A stretch of DNA of 64,000 nucleotides from Panulirus ornatus (GCF_036320965.1 NC_092225.1:58003424-58067423); one strand, 5' to 3'. Counted from the stretch's first letter, positions 11,293 through 23,395 are shown. Numbers and translations are program-made. The notes: generated from the sequence alone by a model not told the origin.

Positions 11293-13555
11293 AAGGATTA
11301 TAGTAACAACTAAAATCATTACAGTAATGCCACTATATCCATAATGTTCCATTCAGTTCGAAAAAAAAGAAGAAAAGGCGCATTAAGAGAGCTTATCAGC
11401 CACGCGTGTACCGTACTTAGATGTAGTGTTGCATTAGTCATTAATGTCCCAAAGTCAGCTAGAATGTTGTACCAGCGATGAGTGTACTGTAGTCAGATGT
11501 AGAGTTGTATCAGCCATAGGAGTCCTGCAGTCATCAGCAGTGACGTTGTAGGAGCCAGCTGTGTCCCATAGCAGACCAGGGTACTGAAGGCGCTGAAACC
11601 ACTTAACGTTTATCATGCAAACTTAAACAGACGCTTGATAAAGACTCATCATGAACTGTCGGAAGAGCTTTTTAAAACCAGGTTATGTTCAAAGCTCCAT
11701 GTGTTATTCATAGCATAAGCGAGCCGAGTGATCTGCCATCCATAATTCTCACTTGCTGTATTGACAGTATAAGCCTTCAGGCTCTATGTAATTATGAGAC
11801 ATGAAACTAACGTACGAGATCTATAATTATTACACACTTTGATAGTACGATTATGATCATCTGTTCAGTAACATATAGCAGACATAACCTCCACCCCTTG
11901 CATATCCTGAAGCCTCTACCAAATTCCCATTAAACTAGATAATGTCTCTTGGCTTAATTATCATGCCCAAACTTGTGTAAGAGCCTCTGCAGGATAACGA
12001 CTGGATATATCTCAGCCACACACGATGCCTGTCATACACCCCTTTTTTGTCTACAGAACATCAGACATCTTATGTATAAATCTCATCCAGTTACTTCTAA
12101 ATAACGATCAGGCATACTCCATTGCAAGGTAAAGTCATGAACCATAGCTGTGTGGCACTAACTACACTTAAGGAACTCCTGCCGTCCTGACTTAGGGGTA
12201 ATAGATCAGTAAATTGGTGTTCTGAAACATCCTAAGTAGCCCACTTTGACAGTTTGTGTGTTGCTGATCTCACCGACGCTGTCTTCGATCTTATGGGATT
12301 ATCATCAGCCATTCGCCTCACGACTAAACCATAATGAAGTGTTGGGATTTTGACTACTGAAACTATTCGATGAGGTTCGTCCCTTCCCTCCATAAAATAT
12401 AATCTGACTTGCTTGTTGAACTAAGGTTGGGTGTGTGGCTTTTAGCCCTATCAACCGCCAGGATCATCAAGGCCGTCAGCGTAAGTTACATCCACCAACC
12501 GAATAATCTTTTAACACTTTCTTCAGATGGTAAAGAAAATTTTAAGACCTCATACACCCTCACTGTTCATGTGCCCCATTGATCTAAGAGTTCAACAAAC
12601 AAATAAGATACTAATATCAGTTGAGATAGAGCGGAGTTCTCTGTTTGCGTAAACATCGGTAAATAGTTCAGAGATTTTCTCTGTCATCATTGTTGTTCAT
12701 AGTAATTAGAGCACTGAACGTGTCAGTTTATTTCTATGTAGATGTTTCCATCCTTTTTTCAAATTCTGATAAGCCTTATATCATCTTTCTTATTATTCTC
12801 ACCTGGAACAGTTATTGACCTACTGGATTCATTCTGCCACTGAGATCACAAAAGATACAGTACCATAATCTGCCACACAGACAGAGTCTTCATCTACTGT
12901 CACGCACGAGAGGTTAATAACGCAAGGAAGTTTAAAATTTGTTGTTCATTGGCCATTTTCTGGGTGTTACAGCGTTTTCGCCTATGATGATCAACAACGG
13001 GGAGATAACGCCCTCATTTTCTTGGTAATGGAGCAGCGAAAAAAAGTAAAGCTTCAGTTACTTTCTTTATTGAGAATATCATAAAGATGTTATCCCATGA
13101 ATGTGCACGGTGGGTATACTAAAGTGCATTTCAAAGTAGTTCAAGAAGTACAATAACCATATCTTCTAGGTAATGCATAAACTTTTCACCCCCAGCTCTT
13201 TGCTTTAGTAGGAAAACAATGCAAACGAATTTTCGTGTTAGTTAAGACGGAACCTTCAATATGGCCATTACATTAGTCAACCAGACGTACAAGGCAGAAC
13301 AAAGAGCCAAAGAAACTGACCATAACATCGAGTCACAGGAAAAAGTAAGGTTGTACACTGAGGCAAAGAAACCTAGCAGCAAAAGACATACAGAAACTCA
13401 TACAGGGCGGAACATATAAGGTCAGAGGAACATTCTGGTCACCACCCAGGACAACACAGACTAAAACTACAGCCAAAAAAGACCAACGCGCAGGACAGAG
13501 AATGTTGACTATCACGCTGAACCTGAGTCACAGGACGTCACATTGTACGGTTCAA

Positions 13556-13558
<3 letters not shown>
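11293..13558. other. Unassigned stretch, no supported gene
   Basis: Over 2.2 kb of AT-moderate DNA with almost no open frames of 60 codons or more and no recognised repeats. It is the plainest unique-looking part of the window. Confidence 0.4.
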
Positions 13559-13625
<67 letters not shown>

Positions 13626-13642
13626 TTATATATATATATATT
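13559..13642. repeat. (TA)n microsatellite
   Basis: TA array with a short TTTATTTA interruption near 13620. It directly abuts the 5' head of an HT element. Confidence 0.95.
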
Positions 13643-13875
13643 TCCCTGGGGATAGGGGAGAAAGAATACTTCCCACGTATTCCCTGCGTGTCGTAGAAGG
13701 CGACTAAAAGGGAAGGGAGCGGGGGGCTGGAAATCCTCCCCTCTCGTTTTTTTTTTTTTTTTTAATTTTCCAAAAGAAGGAACAGGGAAGAGGGCCAGGT
13801 GAGGATATTCCCTCAAAGGCCCAGTCCTCTGTTCTTAACGCTACCTCGCTATCGCGGGAAATGGCGAATAGTATG

Positions 13876-13921
<46 letters not shown>

Positions 13922-13927
13922 TATATT
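13643..13927 (+). mobile_element. HT element copy 1 (non-autonomous, LINE-related)
   Basis: Begins CCCTGGGGATAGGGGAGAAA at 13644, continues through CTGCGTGTCGTAGAAGGCGA, a GGCTGGAAATCCTCCCCTCT block, an internal T run (13748-13763), GGCCAGGTGAGGATATTCC and the 3' hairpin region CTACCTCGCTATCGCGGG, and ends in A(n) followed by (TA)n. The first ~90 nt match the 5' end of LINE copies at 36.36 and 39.98 kb; the last ~35 nt match their 3' end. No coding capacity. Eight such copies were found in the window. Confidence 0.85.
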
Positions 13928-13928
13928 G

Positions 13929-14115
13929 GAAAGGATCACAATTTTGCGCGTGATCAAGATATTCCTATGAGTCCACGGGGAGAATGAAACACGGTAAGTT
14001 CCCAAGTGCACTTTCGTGTAATATTACACGAAAGTGCACTTGGGAACTTATCGTGTTTCATTTTCCCCGTGGACTCATAGGAATATCTTGATCACGCGCA
14101 AAATTGTGATCCTTT
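13929..14115. repeat. Near-perfect palindrome of PLE-type terminal sequence
   Basis: Two ~93-bp arms with only about two mismatches meet at GTAATATTAC (centre about 14022). Each arm contains AGTGCACTTTCGTGTAA and GTCCACGGGGA. The same arm sequence flanks the larger palindrome at 46291-46637, whose inner part matches the 3' region of the PLE at 61 kb. It is therefore read as an inverted pair of PLE terminal fragments. Confidence 0.85.
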
Positions 14116-14116
14116 C

Positions 14117-14207
<91 letters not shown>
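14116..14207. repeat. (TCTG)n then (CT)n microsatellite
   Basis: About seven TCTG units followed by about 30 CT units, starting exactly at the edge of the palindrome. Confidence 0.95.
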
Positions 14208-14208
<1 letters not shown>

Positions 14209-15009
14209 CGGCGCCGATAATCAATAGCGTTTTGAAGGTCGCGAAAAAAAATGTCATCTGGTGCACGTCTTGCTTGTGTGTGAGACATGGGATGAGGTAA
14301 CCGATATCTACTGACGAGCAGACTTGCTAGATGAGAAGCTTCCTAAACCAATATGCAAAGAAAAATACTAAACATACGTAGGATAAGTACACCTAGGCAC
14401 GGAAATAGATCATACACATAGACACATATTTTCGTGTCATAATCTCATCAAAGAATACATCTGAGGAAGATAACATGCATGTACATAATGCTGATACAAA
14501 AAGAAAAGAATTTTTTTCCAAAAAGTTTATTCTTATCATCCTCTAAAGCTTAAAGATGGGCACAAATTCGTAGGAAAAGACAAAGGGTGAATATTTTTGA
14601 AGATTTTTCAAAGGCTGGATATTGAAAGTGGATGATGTTGAAGCTGAATATATGTTAGCAGGAGACACTGCAGAAGGCAGAGGGAGATTATAATCTGAGT
14701 GAACACTGAAGAAGAGACCTTAGGGAAGATCACTAACACTGACTTCACAGGGAGGGCACAGGAAGAAGAGCTACTAGAGGGGGGAGCTCTCGAGGAGAAT
14801 ATTGAGGAAGGATCATGAGGGTGAGTATAATTGGAGTTTTCTGAAAGTGACTGCTTTAGGGAAAATGATACTGAGTGACCGTTAAAAGCGTCAGTGTAAC
14901 TGATGATGGATATCATAGAATACGATCACCGAGAAGATGTGTGTTAAGGCTGAGGGATAGAGATCCCAGAAAGCGATGCTTCAGGGAGGATGGAGAGAAC
15001 AGCTACTGA
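14208..15009. other. Unassigned stretch, no supported gene
   Basis: The part 14600-14900 is purine-rich with GAAGGAAGA/GGGAGATT words but without a firm period. The 102-codon minus frame there is serine-rich low complexity and not recognisable. Confidence 0.4.
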
Positions 15010-15350
15010 CGGTGGTGGTGTCAGAGTAGCCACACCATAATGGCTATGATGTATGGAGCAGTCAGTGCAAGTATACCATATTGGCTGTGGTAGTCAGTGT
15101 CTCTCAACCGCTGTGGCTGAGGTGGAAAGTACCGCCTCACTCTATAGTCTGTGATGGTCAGCATGGTCACATCATAGTTAACGTTGTAGTCAGAACAACC
15201 ACACAATAGTTGCGGTTGTCAATACAACACACACTACACGACCACTGTCTGTGGTAGTTAGGTACAGACACAGTGTGTGGGAGTCAATAATCACACCATG
15301 TTGTCGTGATAGATACTAAAGCCACACCCTAATGGCTGAAGGAGTCAGCG
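15010..15350. repeat. Degenerate ~33-40-bp tandem repeat, array 1
   Basis: Recurring GTAGTCAGTGTAACCACACC ATAATGGCTGTGG-like words with strong decay. Related to the better preserved array at 15950-16230. Confidence 0.6.
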
Positions 15351-15949
15351 TCGAAACCTCAAGCCGGTGGTGAAATAAACCAACTATCAACAGTGCCAGT
15401 GTAGGATCCTTCGTCTCCAGTATGAGGTCAGACACGCCGTCACCATCGTCCCTTACCATATACACACCACTTGACATCGAGGCAACGACCATCCACCCAC
15501 AAATGAGATGGGCTAGATCGTCTCGCCTGGATGCCTGAAAGCAGACTCCTAAAGTAAGATTCTACTCTAATTCCAGTCAAAGTGTGCACGCAGGAGAAGG
15601 TTAGGGAGGAAAGCTTTTAGGTCATTCTGTAGGCAAACTTTTAGCACAGCACCGACAGCATATAGTGGAAGACTGTATGGATCATTTGGAGGGTGAAGCT
15701 TTGCTGTGGATAGCAGCGCTTTGAAATCCAACGAAGACAATAAGAAATACAAGATATAAAGAGTTCAGCTTCATAACTCCCTGACCACACCATCCCACAA
15801 AAACGTGTGCGGCGCCTCAACTACAACGGAGTATGACGTCCCAGGACTGGCCCAGTTAGGACTCCTCAAGGTACCATAGATCTCACTATGATCATCCTGG
15901 ACTGTGAGGGACTATTGATAGTGATGGTTTGTGGCTGTGGGAGACAGTG
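15351..15949. other. Unassigned stretch between two related arrays
   Basis: About 600 bp of unique-looking DNA between the two 33-bp arrays. A 61-codon minus frame at 15567-15752 shows no recognised motif. Confidence 0.4.
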
Positions 15950-16230
15950 AGTGGGGCAACTGCAGCATGTTGCTAATGGTGGTCAGTACAACCATGTGTT
16001 AGTCAGTACAACCACATCATGGTGAATGTGGTAATCTATCCACACCTTTATGGACGCACAAGTCAGCACAAGTAGACCATAATGGAAGCAGTAGTCGGTA
16101 TAACCAGACTATAACGGCAGCATTAGACAATATACCCAGACTATATGGCCGCAGTAGTCAATATAACCCGACTATAATAGCCACAGTAGTCAGTGTAGCC
16201 AGACTACAATAATTACTGTGGCAGTATAAC
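15950..16230. repeat. ~33-bp tandem repeat, array 2
   Basis: AGTAGTCAGTATAACC-type starts occur about every 32-33 bp (for example 16092, 16125, 16153, 16186), with ACTATAATGGCCGC between. Roughly eight diverged units. Confidence 0.75.
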
Positions 16231-16403
16231 AGAGGCCTCCACATAGGCCAGCCGGTGGCCATTCGTTATACCAAAGTCTGTAGCATATTATTTATGGCCA
16301 GTTTTTTGTGTTGCTCCTGATGTATTGGGTCAGAGGCAGGGGAAACCACAGACTGGCTGAGACCATTGTTCAAGGGTGATTGATAATGTAATTCTGATTG
16401 ATG

Positions 16404-16405
<2 letters not shown>

Positions 16406-16484
<79 letters not shown>

Positions 16485-16498
16485 CTAGCTATCTGTCT
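16406..16498. repeat. (CT)n/(ATCT)n compound microsatellite
   Basis: About 30 CT units followed by eight ATCT-type units. Confidence 0.95.
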
Positions 16499-16757
16499 CC
16501 CATACAGCTAGATATAAGTGCACGGCGAGATTAGTAATTCACTTTTTTCACGAATAAAATTCTACCCAAAAAGTGTTCTTTGAAAAGTTACCCTTCCTCA
16601 GAGAGTTAAAGATAACTAACTGAGGTGCTGGATGTTCGTAATTATGAAATGAAGCTGAATCTAAAGCTTTGCACTCTGTCGTGAACCTAGGTTGTAATAT
16701 TCAAGCTGACCTGAAAAGATGTGGAGTAGCTTCAAGAATATGATACTTTACAGAGAT

Positions 16758-16780
16758 GTAGATAGATAGATAGACACATA

Positions 16781-16863
<83 letters not shown>
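16758..16863. repeat. (GATA)n/(GA)n compound microsatellite
   Basis: Four GATA units, a short spacer, then about 40 GA units. It is roughly the reverse complement of the compound array 350 bp upstream, so the two could pair as an imperfect inverted repeat. Confidence 0.95.
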
Positions 16864-17444
16864 CTGGTCCCCTAAGACAGATGAATGATTTGATAAAGGG
16901 ACTAAGTTTTTCTCTTCCTGATGTCAAGCTGTCCCATTCCCTGGAAAAGTTATTTGCTCCTCAGAAAGTTATCATGTCCTAGAGTTATATCTAATTCACT
17001 GACAGAAGTTAAATTTTTTTTCTACGCAAAGAGTTACGTTTTTTCTCCACCATAAATCAAGTTACGCTATACAAAAGGCTGAAAGGCTCTACTCTACTTT
17101 AAGGGTTAACTTCCGTAACTAAATGCAGCTAAGTCATGACAATTAAAGGTTACGTTCCTATTGCTGTATTTAAGGTATCCAACTGAACGTATTCAAGGCC
17201 CAGCTCGTGTGCAAGTACTTTCTGTCATTACCTTTGCATGTAAATGTACCTGGCAAGTGTTATGATGCTGCTGGAATTCTTCCGTTGCAGTTTTTCGTAA
17301 AATATATCCTCCAATATCGCGTCACTAAAACTGAATACAGCGAAAACTCGTTCAAACTGCGTGCAAGATAATACAGTTTCAAAAAAAGGGTAATTGTTCG
17401 ATGGTTTTTGGCTGCAGGTACTTATGTCAACATAGGCTATGATC

Positions 17445-17447
<3 letters not shown>
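16864..17447. other. Unassigned stretch, no supported gene
   Basis: AT-rich DNA with GTTACG/AAGTTA words; no gene or element recognised. Confidence 0.4.

Positions 17448-17519
<72 letters not shown>
17448..17519. repeat. (TA)n microsatellite at LINE 3' end
   Basis: TA array forming the 3' junction of the minus-strand LINE copy that follows. Confidence 0.95.
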
Positions 17520-17521
<2 letters not shown>

Positions 17522-18180
17522 TTATCTTATTATCATACTTTGTCGCTGTCTCCCGCGTTAGCGAAGTAGCGCAAGGAAACAGACGAAAGAATGGCCCAAC
17601 CCACCCACGTACACATGTATATACATACACGTCCACACACAGCACATACACATACCTATACATCTCAACGTATACATATATATACACACACAGACATATA
17701 CATTTATAAACATGTACATAATTCATACTGTCTGCCCTTATTCATTACCGTCGCCACCCGCCACACATGAAATGACAACCCCCCTTCCCCCCGCATGTGC
17801 GCGAGGTAGCGCTAAGACAACAAAAGCCACATTCTTTCACACTCAGTCTCTAGCTGTCATGTATAATGCACCGAAACCACAGCTCCCTTTCCACATCCAG
17901 ACCCGCAAAACTTTCCATGGTTTACCCCAGACCTTTCACATGCCCTGGTTCAATCCAGTGACATCACGTCGATCCTGGTATACCACATCGTCCCAATTCA
18001 CTCTATTCCTTGCACGGCTTTCACTCTTCTGCATGTTCAGGCCCCGATCACTCAAAATCACTCAAAATCTTTTTCACTTCATCTTTCCACCTCCAATTTG
18101 GTCTCCCACTTCTCGTTCCTTCCACCTCTGACACATATATCCTCTTTGTCAATCTTTCCTCACTCATTCTCTCCATGTGA

Positions 18181-18182
<2 letters not shown>
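17520..18182 (-). mobile_element. RTE-like LINE, 5'-truncated 3' fragment
   Basis: Minus-strand copy with the long 3' UTR type: the terminal hairpin region (complement of GCTACTTCGCTAACGCGGG at 17555-17575), a middle UTR with a second GCTACCTCGC...GCGGGG motif near 17795-17815, and the last ~75 codons of the reverse-transcriptase ORF. The 5' break falls in the codons for the GHM motif and abuts (TA)n at 18183. A short internal duplication of TCACTCAAAA is present at 18046-18066. Confidence 0.88.
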
Positions 18183-18274
<92 letters not shown>

Positions 18275-18280
18275 TGTGTT
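18183..18280. repeat. (TA)n then (GT)n microsatellite
   Basis: About 29 TA units followed by about 17 GT units, at the 5' edge of the LINE fragment. Confidence 0.95.
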
Positions 18281-19134
18281 TCATGGATGGTTGTCTTGCC
18301 GAGTGCGTTATGTTGGTGCTCCGTGAACAAGGAGGTGGAGTTTAGGCAGTACTGGGTAGAACGTTTTGTATGCATGGTGAGGAACCCTTTGAATTAAACG
18401 TGAAAAACGTTTTATGTTTGGAAGTCTTTGAGTCCATGGCCGGCACACAGAATCACACAGTTGTCTAACTCCATATGCATCGTACGTTTGAAATGCATGC
18501 CCTGTACGATAAAGGAGGACAAATAAAGTTTCTAGGGGTCATGATGCCTCTTCTCTCTGTCAAACGGGCTCAGTCGTGCCTCACTAACATTAATAGGTGA
18601 CCTGCACAGCTTCTGAATCTCAAGGTCATCATCTCCAAATGTTGGTGGTAGTTTGCTGAGCTCACTGAAGACATCTGTTGCCACACCAGACACATGCGTT
18701 ATCAGCCTTGCAGGAACATTTCACAACCTGCGGAACACAGGTGTTGCATTGCAACTGCTATGAACATGATTGAAGGGGAAATCATCTCGTCTCCTTTGAG
18801 TCAAACTCAGAAGCAATGTCGTGTATTGCACTCTGTCTCAGACCGGATCCCTGGTTGAAGGTAATCCATATCTTGTGCAGTCCAGGCTCTTACTGGGATG
18901 ACAGAGCAACAGTTTTTATGACAAGAACATCTGCGTCATCCACTTTGCTCACAAAGGTCTTGTTCCCCTCCCCTGCTGCATGCCTGGCATGGACAAAGAT
19001 GCGAGTATTTGCTTCCCTGTATGAAAAGCTTGCCTGATTCTACAAGCTGACTTCTCGATTACTGATGACACTCTCTCCTTTTGTTATGATGACAGTTTTC
19101 CTTATGTGTTTATATCATCTATTAACACACACAC

Positions 19135-19136
<2 letters not shown>
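18281..19136. other. Unassigned stretch, no supported gene
   Basis: Unique-looking DNA of more balanced base composition than its neighbours. A 73-codon + frame at 18816-19037 has no recognised motif. A decayed host exon or unrelated old element cannot be excluded. Confidence 0.4.

Positions 19137-19219
<83 letters not shown>
19137..19219. repeat. (TA)n microsatellite at LINE 3' end
   Basis: About 40 TA units at the 3' junction of the minus-strand LINE copy at 19220-21647. Confidence 0.95.
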
Positions 19220-19223
<4 letters not shown>

Positions 19224-19368
19224 TTGTTTATTATACTTTGTCGCTGTCTCCCGCGTTACCAAGGTAGCGCAACGAAACAGACGAAAGAATGGCCCAACCC
19301 ACCCACATACACGTGTATATACATACACGTCCTCACACGCTTATATACATAAGTATACATCTCAACGT

Positions 19369-19372
<4 letters not shown>

Positions 19373-19437
<65 letters not shown>
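19373..19437. repeat. (TA)n inside LINE 3' UTR
   Basis: Sits where related copies have only a short ATATATAT stretch, so it expanded after or at insertion. Confidence 0.9.
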
Positions 19438-19440
<3 letters not shown>

Positions 19441-19729
19441 TCAGACATATACATATACACACATGTACATAATACATACTGTCTGCCCTTACTCATTCCC
19501 GTCGCCACCCCGCCACACATGAAATGACAGCCCCCTCCCCCCCGCATGTGCGCGAGGTAGCGCTAGGAAAAGTAAACAAAGGCCACATTTGTTCGCACTC
19601 AGTCTCTAGCTGTCGTGTATAATGCACCGAAACCACAGCTCCCCTTCCACATCCAGGCCCCACAAAACTTTCCATGGTTTACCCCAGACGCTTCACATGC
19701 CCTGGTTCAATCCATTTGACAGCACGTCG

Positions 19730-21647
19730 ATCCCGGTATACCACATCTTTCCAATTCACTATTTCTTGCTCACTTTTTACCTTCCTGCATGTTCAGGCCC
19801 CGATCACTCAAAATCTTTTTCACTCCATCTTTCCACCCCCAATTTGGTCTCCCACTTCTCCTCGTTCCCTTTACCTCTGACACATATATCCCTTTGGTCA
19901 ATCTTTCCTCATTCATTCTCTCCATGTGACCAAACCATTTCAAAACATCCTCTTCTGCTCTCTCAACCACACTCTTTTTATTACCACACATCTTTCTTAC
20001 CCTTTCATTACTTACTCGATCAAACCACCTCACACCCCATATTGTCCTCAAACATCTCATTTCCTGCACATCCACCCTCCTCCGCACAACTCCATCTATA
20101 GCCCACGCCTCGCAACCATATAACATTGTTGGAACTACTATTCCTTCAAACATACCCATTTTTCCTTTCCAAGCTAACGTTCTCGAATTCCACACAATTT
20201 TCAACGCTCCCAGAACTTTCGCCCCCTCCCTCACCCTATGATTCACTTCCGCTTCCATGGTTCCATCCGCTGCCAAATCCACTCCCAGATATCTAAAACA
20301 CTTGACTTCCTCCAGTTTTTCTCCATTCAAACTTACCTCCCAATTAACTTCTCCCTCAACCCTAGTGTACCTAATAACTTTGCTCTTATTCGCATTTACT
20401 CTCAATCTTCTTCTTTCACACACTTTACCAAAGTCAATCACCAGCTTCTGCAGTTTCTTACCCGAATCAGCCACCAGCGATGTATCATCAGCGAACAACA
20501 ACTGACTCACTTCCCAAGCTCTCTCATCCACAACAGCGTGCATACTTGCCCCTCTTTCCAAAACTCTTGCATTCACCTCCCCAACAACCCCATCCATAAA
20601 CAAGTTAAACAACCATGGAGACATCACATATCCCTGCCGGAAACCAACATTCACTGAGAACTAATCACTTTCCTCTCTTCCTACACGTACACATGCCTTA
20701 CATCCTCGATAAAAACTTTTCACTGCTTCTAACAACTTGCCTCCCTCACCATATATTCTTAATACCTTCAACAGAGTATCTCTATCAACTCTATCATATG
20801 CTTTCTCCAGATCCATAAATGCTACAAACAAATCCATTTGCTTCTCTAAGTATTTCTCACATACATTCTTCAAAGCAAACACCTGATCCACACATCCTCT
20901 ACCACTTCTGAAACCACACTGCTCTTACCCAGTCTGATGCTCTGTACATGCCTTCACCCTCTTATCAATATCCTCTCGTATAATTTCCCAGGAATACTAA
21001 AAAAAACTTATACGTCTGTAATTTGAGCACTCATTTTTATCTCCTTTGCCTTTGTACAATGGCACTATGCAAGCATTCCGCCAATCCTCAGGCACCTCAC
21101 CATGAGTCATACATACATTAGATAACCTTACCAACCAGTCAACAATACAGTCACCCCCTTTGTCATAGATTCTACTGCAATACCATCCAAACCCGCTGCC
21201 TTGCCCGCTTTCATCTTCCGCAAAGCTTTTACTACCTCTTCTCTGTTTACCAAAATATTCTCCCTAACCCTCTCACTTTGCACACCACCTCGACCTAAAC
21301 ACCCTATATCTGCCACTCTATCATCAAACATATTCAACAAACCTTCAAAATACTCACTCCATCTCCTCACATCACCATTACTTGTTATCACCTCCCCATT
21401 AGTCCCCTTCACTGATGCTCCCATTTGTTTCCTTGTCTTACGCACTTTATGTACCTCCTACCAAAACATCTTTTTACTCTCCCTAAAATTCAGTGATCCT
21501 CTCTCATCCCAACTCTCATTTGCCCTCTTTCTCACCTCTTGCACCTTTCTCTTGACCTCCTGCCTCTTTCTTTTATACATCTTCCAGTCATTTGCATTAT
21601 TTCCCTGCAAAAATCGTCCAAATGCCTCTCTCTTCTCTTTCACTAAT
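19730..21647 (-). pseudogene. Reverse transcriptase ORF of LINE, broken
   Basis: Three main pieces on the minus strand: 21445-21128 (N-terminal RT with KAGKAAGLDGIAVE), 20891-20661 (FMDLEKAYDRVDRD, the catalytic Asp block) and 20654-19770 (LLFADDTSLVAD, the FADD catalytic pair; then YGCEAWA and the KWFGHMERM block). The last two are separated by one TAG where related copies encode Trp. Frameshifts break the region 20900-21128 and the C-terminus near 19770. The coded enzyme would copy LINE RNA by target-primed reverse transcription; this copy cannot. Confidence 0.88.
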
Positions 21648-21676
21648 AATATGTACATATATATGTACATAGAATT

Positions 21677-22510
21677 GAGTATATGGTTGTGAGGCGTGGG
21701 CTATAGATCGGGTTGTGCGTAGGAGCGTGGATGTGTTGGAAATGAAATATTTGAGGACAATATGTGGTATGAGGTGGCTTGATCGAGTAAGTAATGAAAG
21801 GGTAAGAGAGATGTGTGGTAATAAAAAGAGTGTGGTTTAGAGAGCAGAAGAGGGTGTTTTGAAATGGTTTGGTCACATGGAGAGAATGAGTGAGGAAAGA
21901 TTGACCAAGAGGATATATGTGTCAGAGGTGGAGGGAACGAGAAGTGGGAGACCAAATTGGAGGTAGAAGATTGGGTTAAGAAAGATTTTGAGTGATCGGG
22001 GCCTGAACATGCAGGAGGGTGAAAGGCGTACAATGAATAGAGTGAATTGGAACGATGTGGTATATCGGGGTGCTGTCAATGGATTGAACCAGGGCGTGTG
22101 AAGCGTCTGGGGTAAACCACGGAAAGTTTTGTGGGGCCTGGATGTTCAAAGGGATCTGTGGTTTCGGTGCATTATACATGACAGCTAGAGACTGAGTGTG
22201 AACGAATGTGGCCTTTATTGTCTTTTCCTAGCGCTACCTCGTGCGCGTGCGGGGGGAGGGGGGGTGTCATTTTCATGTGTGGCGGGGTGGCGACGGAAAT
22301 GAATAAAGGCAGCAAGTATGAATTATGTACATGTGTATATATGTATATGTCTGTGTATGTATATATATGTATATGTTGAAATGTATAGGTATGTATATGT
22401 GCGTGTGTGGACGTGCATGTGTATGTGGGGGGGTTGGGCCATTCTTTAGTTTGTCTCCATGCGCTACCTTGCTAACGCGGGAGACAGCGACAAATGATAA
22501 TAAAGAAAAA
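21677..22510 (+). mobile_element. RTE-like LINE, 5'-truncated, head to head with neighbour
   Basis: Begins at the YGCEAWA codons of the RT C-terminal domain and runs through the long 3' UTR to the terminal hairpin (GCTACCTTGCTAACGCGGG at 22461-22479) and a short AATAAAGA tail. The reading frame has a stop in the VVERAEE block and a frameshift. No (TA)n at this 3' end. Confidence 0.88.
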
Positions 22511-23007
22511 AAAAACGAATTGAATACGACAACATATTTAGAATAACTAATCTTCTTTATGTTCTCTAATTTTCTCAACATTATTCACCCAATAGGTTGG
22601 TGCTGAAACACCGTAAGTGCAAAATTATCCTTTATATTTCAATCAAGCTTTCGCCTTCACTAAGGCATCGTCAGGAATCTACAAAAAAGGAGACCAAAAA
22701 CACCATAAACGATGCATATGAACGATGTGATGATGGGTTGTACGAGCTACAACATAGATTCAAAATATGGATAAAGAAATACAAAAAGAGCTTACAGTAG
22801 AGGAGATACAGAATGACAGAAGGACAATCTTAAATATGACGAGGTAGCAGTAGAGTCAGTCCATCACTGAATACACTAACTTAGGCCAAGAGAGACCGCT
22901 ATCTGTGTCATCCACAGATCAAATATTCTGAATTTGTTGTCGTATTAGAGATAACCTGCAACCGAACTTACACTAATATATATATATATCTATATATATT
23001 TTTTTTT
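22511..23007. other. Unassigned stretch, no supported gene
   Basis: Unique-looking DNA; the end (22975-23000) is a short TA-rich run with T tail that belongs to the following HT element. Confidence 0.4.
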
Positions 23008-23233
23008 CATACTATTCGCCATTTCCCGCGTCAGCGAGGTAGCGTTAAGAACAGAGGACTGAGCCTCTGAGGAAACATCCTCATCCAGCCCCCTTCTCTG
23101 TTCCTTCCTTTGGAAGAAAAAAAAAAAAAAAGGAGAGGGGAGGATTTCCAGCCCCCCGCTCCCTTCCCTTTTAGTCGCTTTCTACCACACGCAGGGAATA
23201 CGTGGGATGTATTCTTTCTCCCCTATCCCCAGG

Positions 23234-23236
<3 letters not shown>
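23008..23236 (-). mobile_element. HT element copy 2
   Basis: Minus-strand copy: 3' hairpin block at 23017-23045, internal A run at 23115-23130, 5' head ending in CCCTATCCCCAGGG at 23221-23234. Full head-to-tail length; 5' junction lies in (TA)n. Confidence 0.85.

Positions 23237-23303
<67 letters not shown>
23237..23303. repeat. (TA)n microsatellite
   Basis: TA array at the 5' junction of HT copy 2. Confidence 0.95.
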
Positions 23304-23305
<2 letters not shown>

Positions 23306-23330
23306 CCTTCTATGTGTGTATAGATACACA

Positions 23331-23395
23331 CACATACCCAACAACCTAAGCCAAGTACCCACCTATCGACCAGGCCCGAGGGAGGATGTATACCT
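23331..23395 (-). mobile_element. Truncated tRNA-derived SINE
   Basis: Carries AACCTAAGCCAAGTACCC and CCTATCGACCAGGCC followed by GGGAGGATG, the 3' body of the SINE family; the tRNA-like half is missing. A short (CA)-rich stretch precedes it. Confidence 0.6.

Larger units (their letters stand above)
19220..21647 (-). mobile_element. RTE-like LINE, 5'-truncated, ~2.4 kb
   Basis: Minus-strand copy covering the EN-RT linker, the whole reverse transcriptase, the C-terminal domain and the long 3' UTR. A second (TA)n has grown inside the UTR at 19373-19437. The 5' break is at about 21647, only ~30 bp from the 5' break of a + strand copy, giving a head-to-head pair. Confidence 0.9.

Noticed and set aside
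13502..13696. Tyr-Ile repeat proteins over (TA)n and Arg-Glu or Ser-Leu repeat proteins over (GA)n/(CT)n throughout the window
   Set aside because: Direct by-products of dinucleotide repeats, which lack stops in some frames.
14018..14060. Hammerhead ribozyme in the 14-kb palindrome
   Set aside because: GAAAGTGCAC is present but the CTGATGA half of the core is missing at the turn-round point.
18887..20101. Pro/His/Ser-rich open frames on the strand opposite to LINE RT (for example 19622-20101, 43995-44471, 45488-46357)
   Set aside because: They are antisense shadows of the RT ORF, repeated at every LINE copy.
19220..22510. Twin-priming 5' inversion for the 19-22 kb pair
   Set aside because: Both halves contain the same 3' UTR, so they cannot come from adjacent parts of one RNA.
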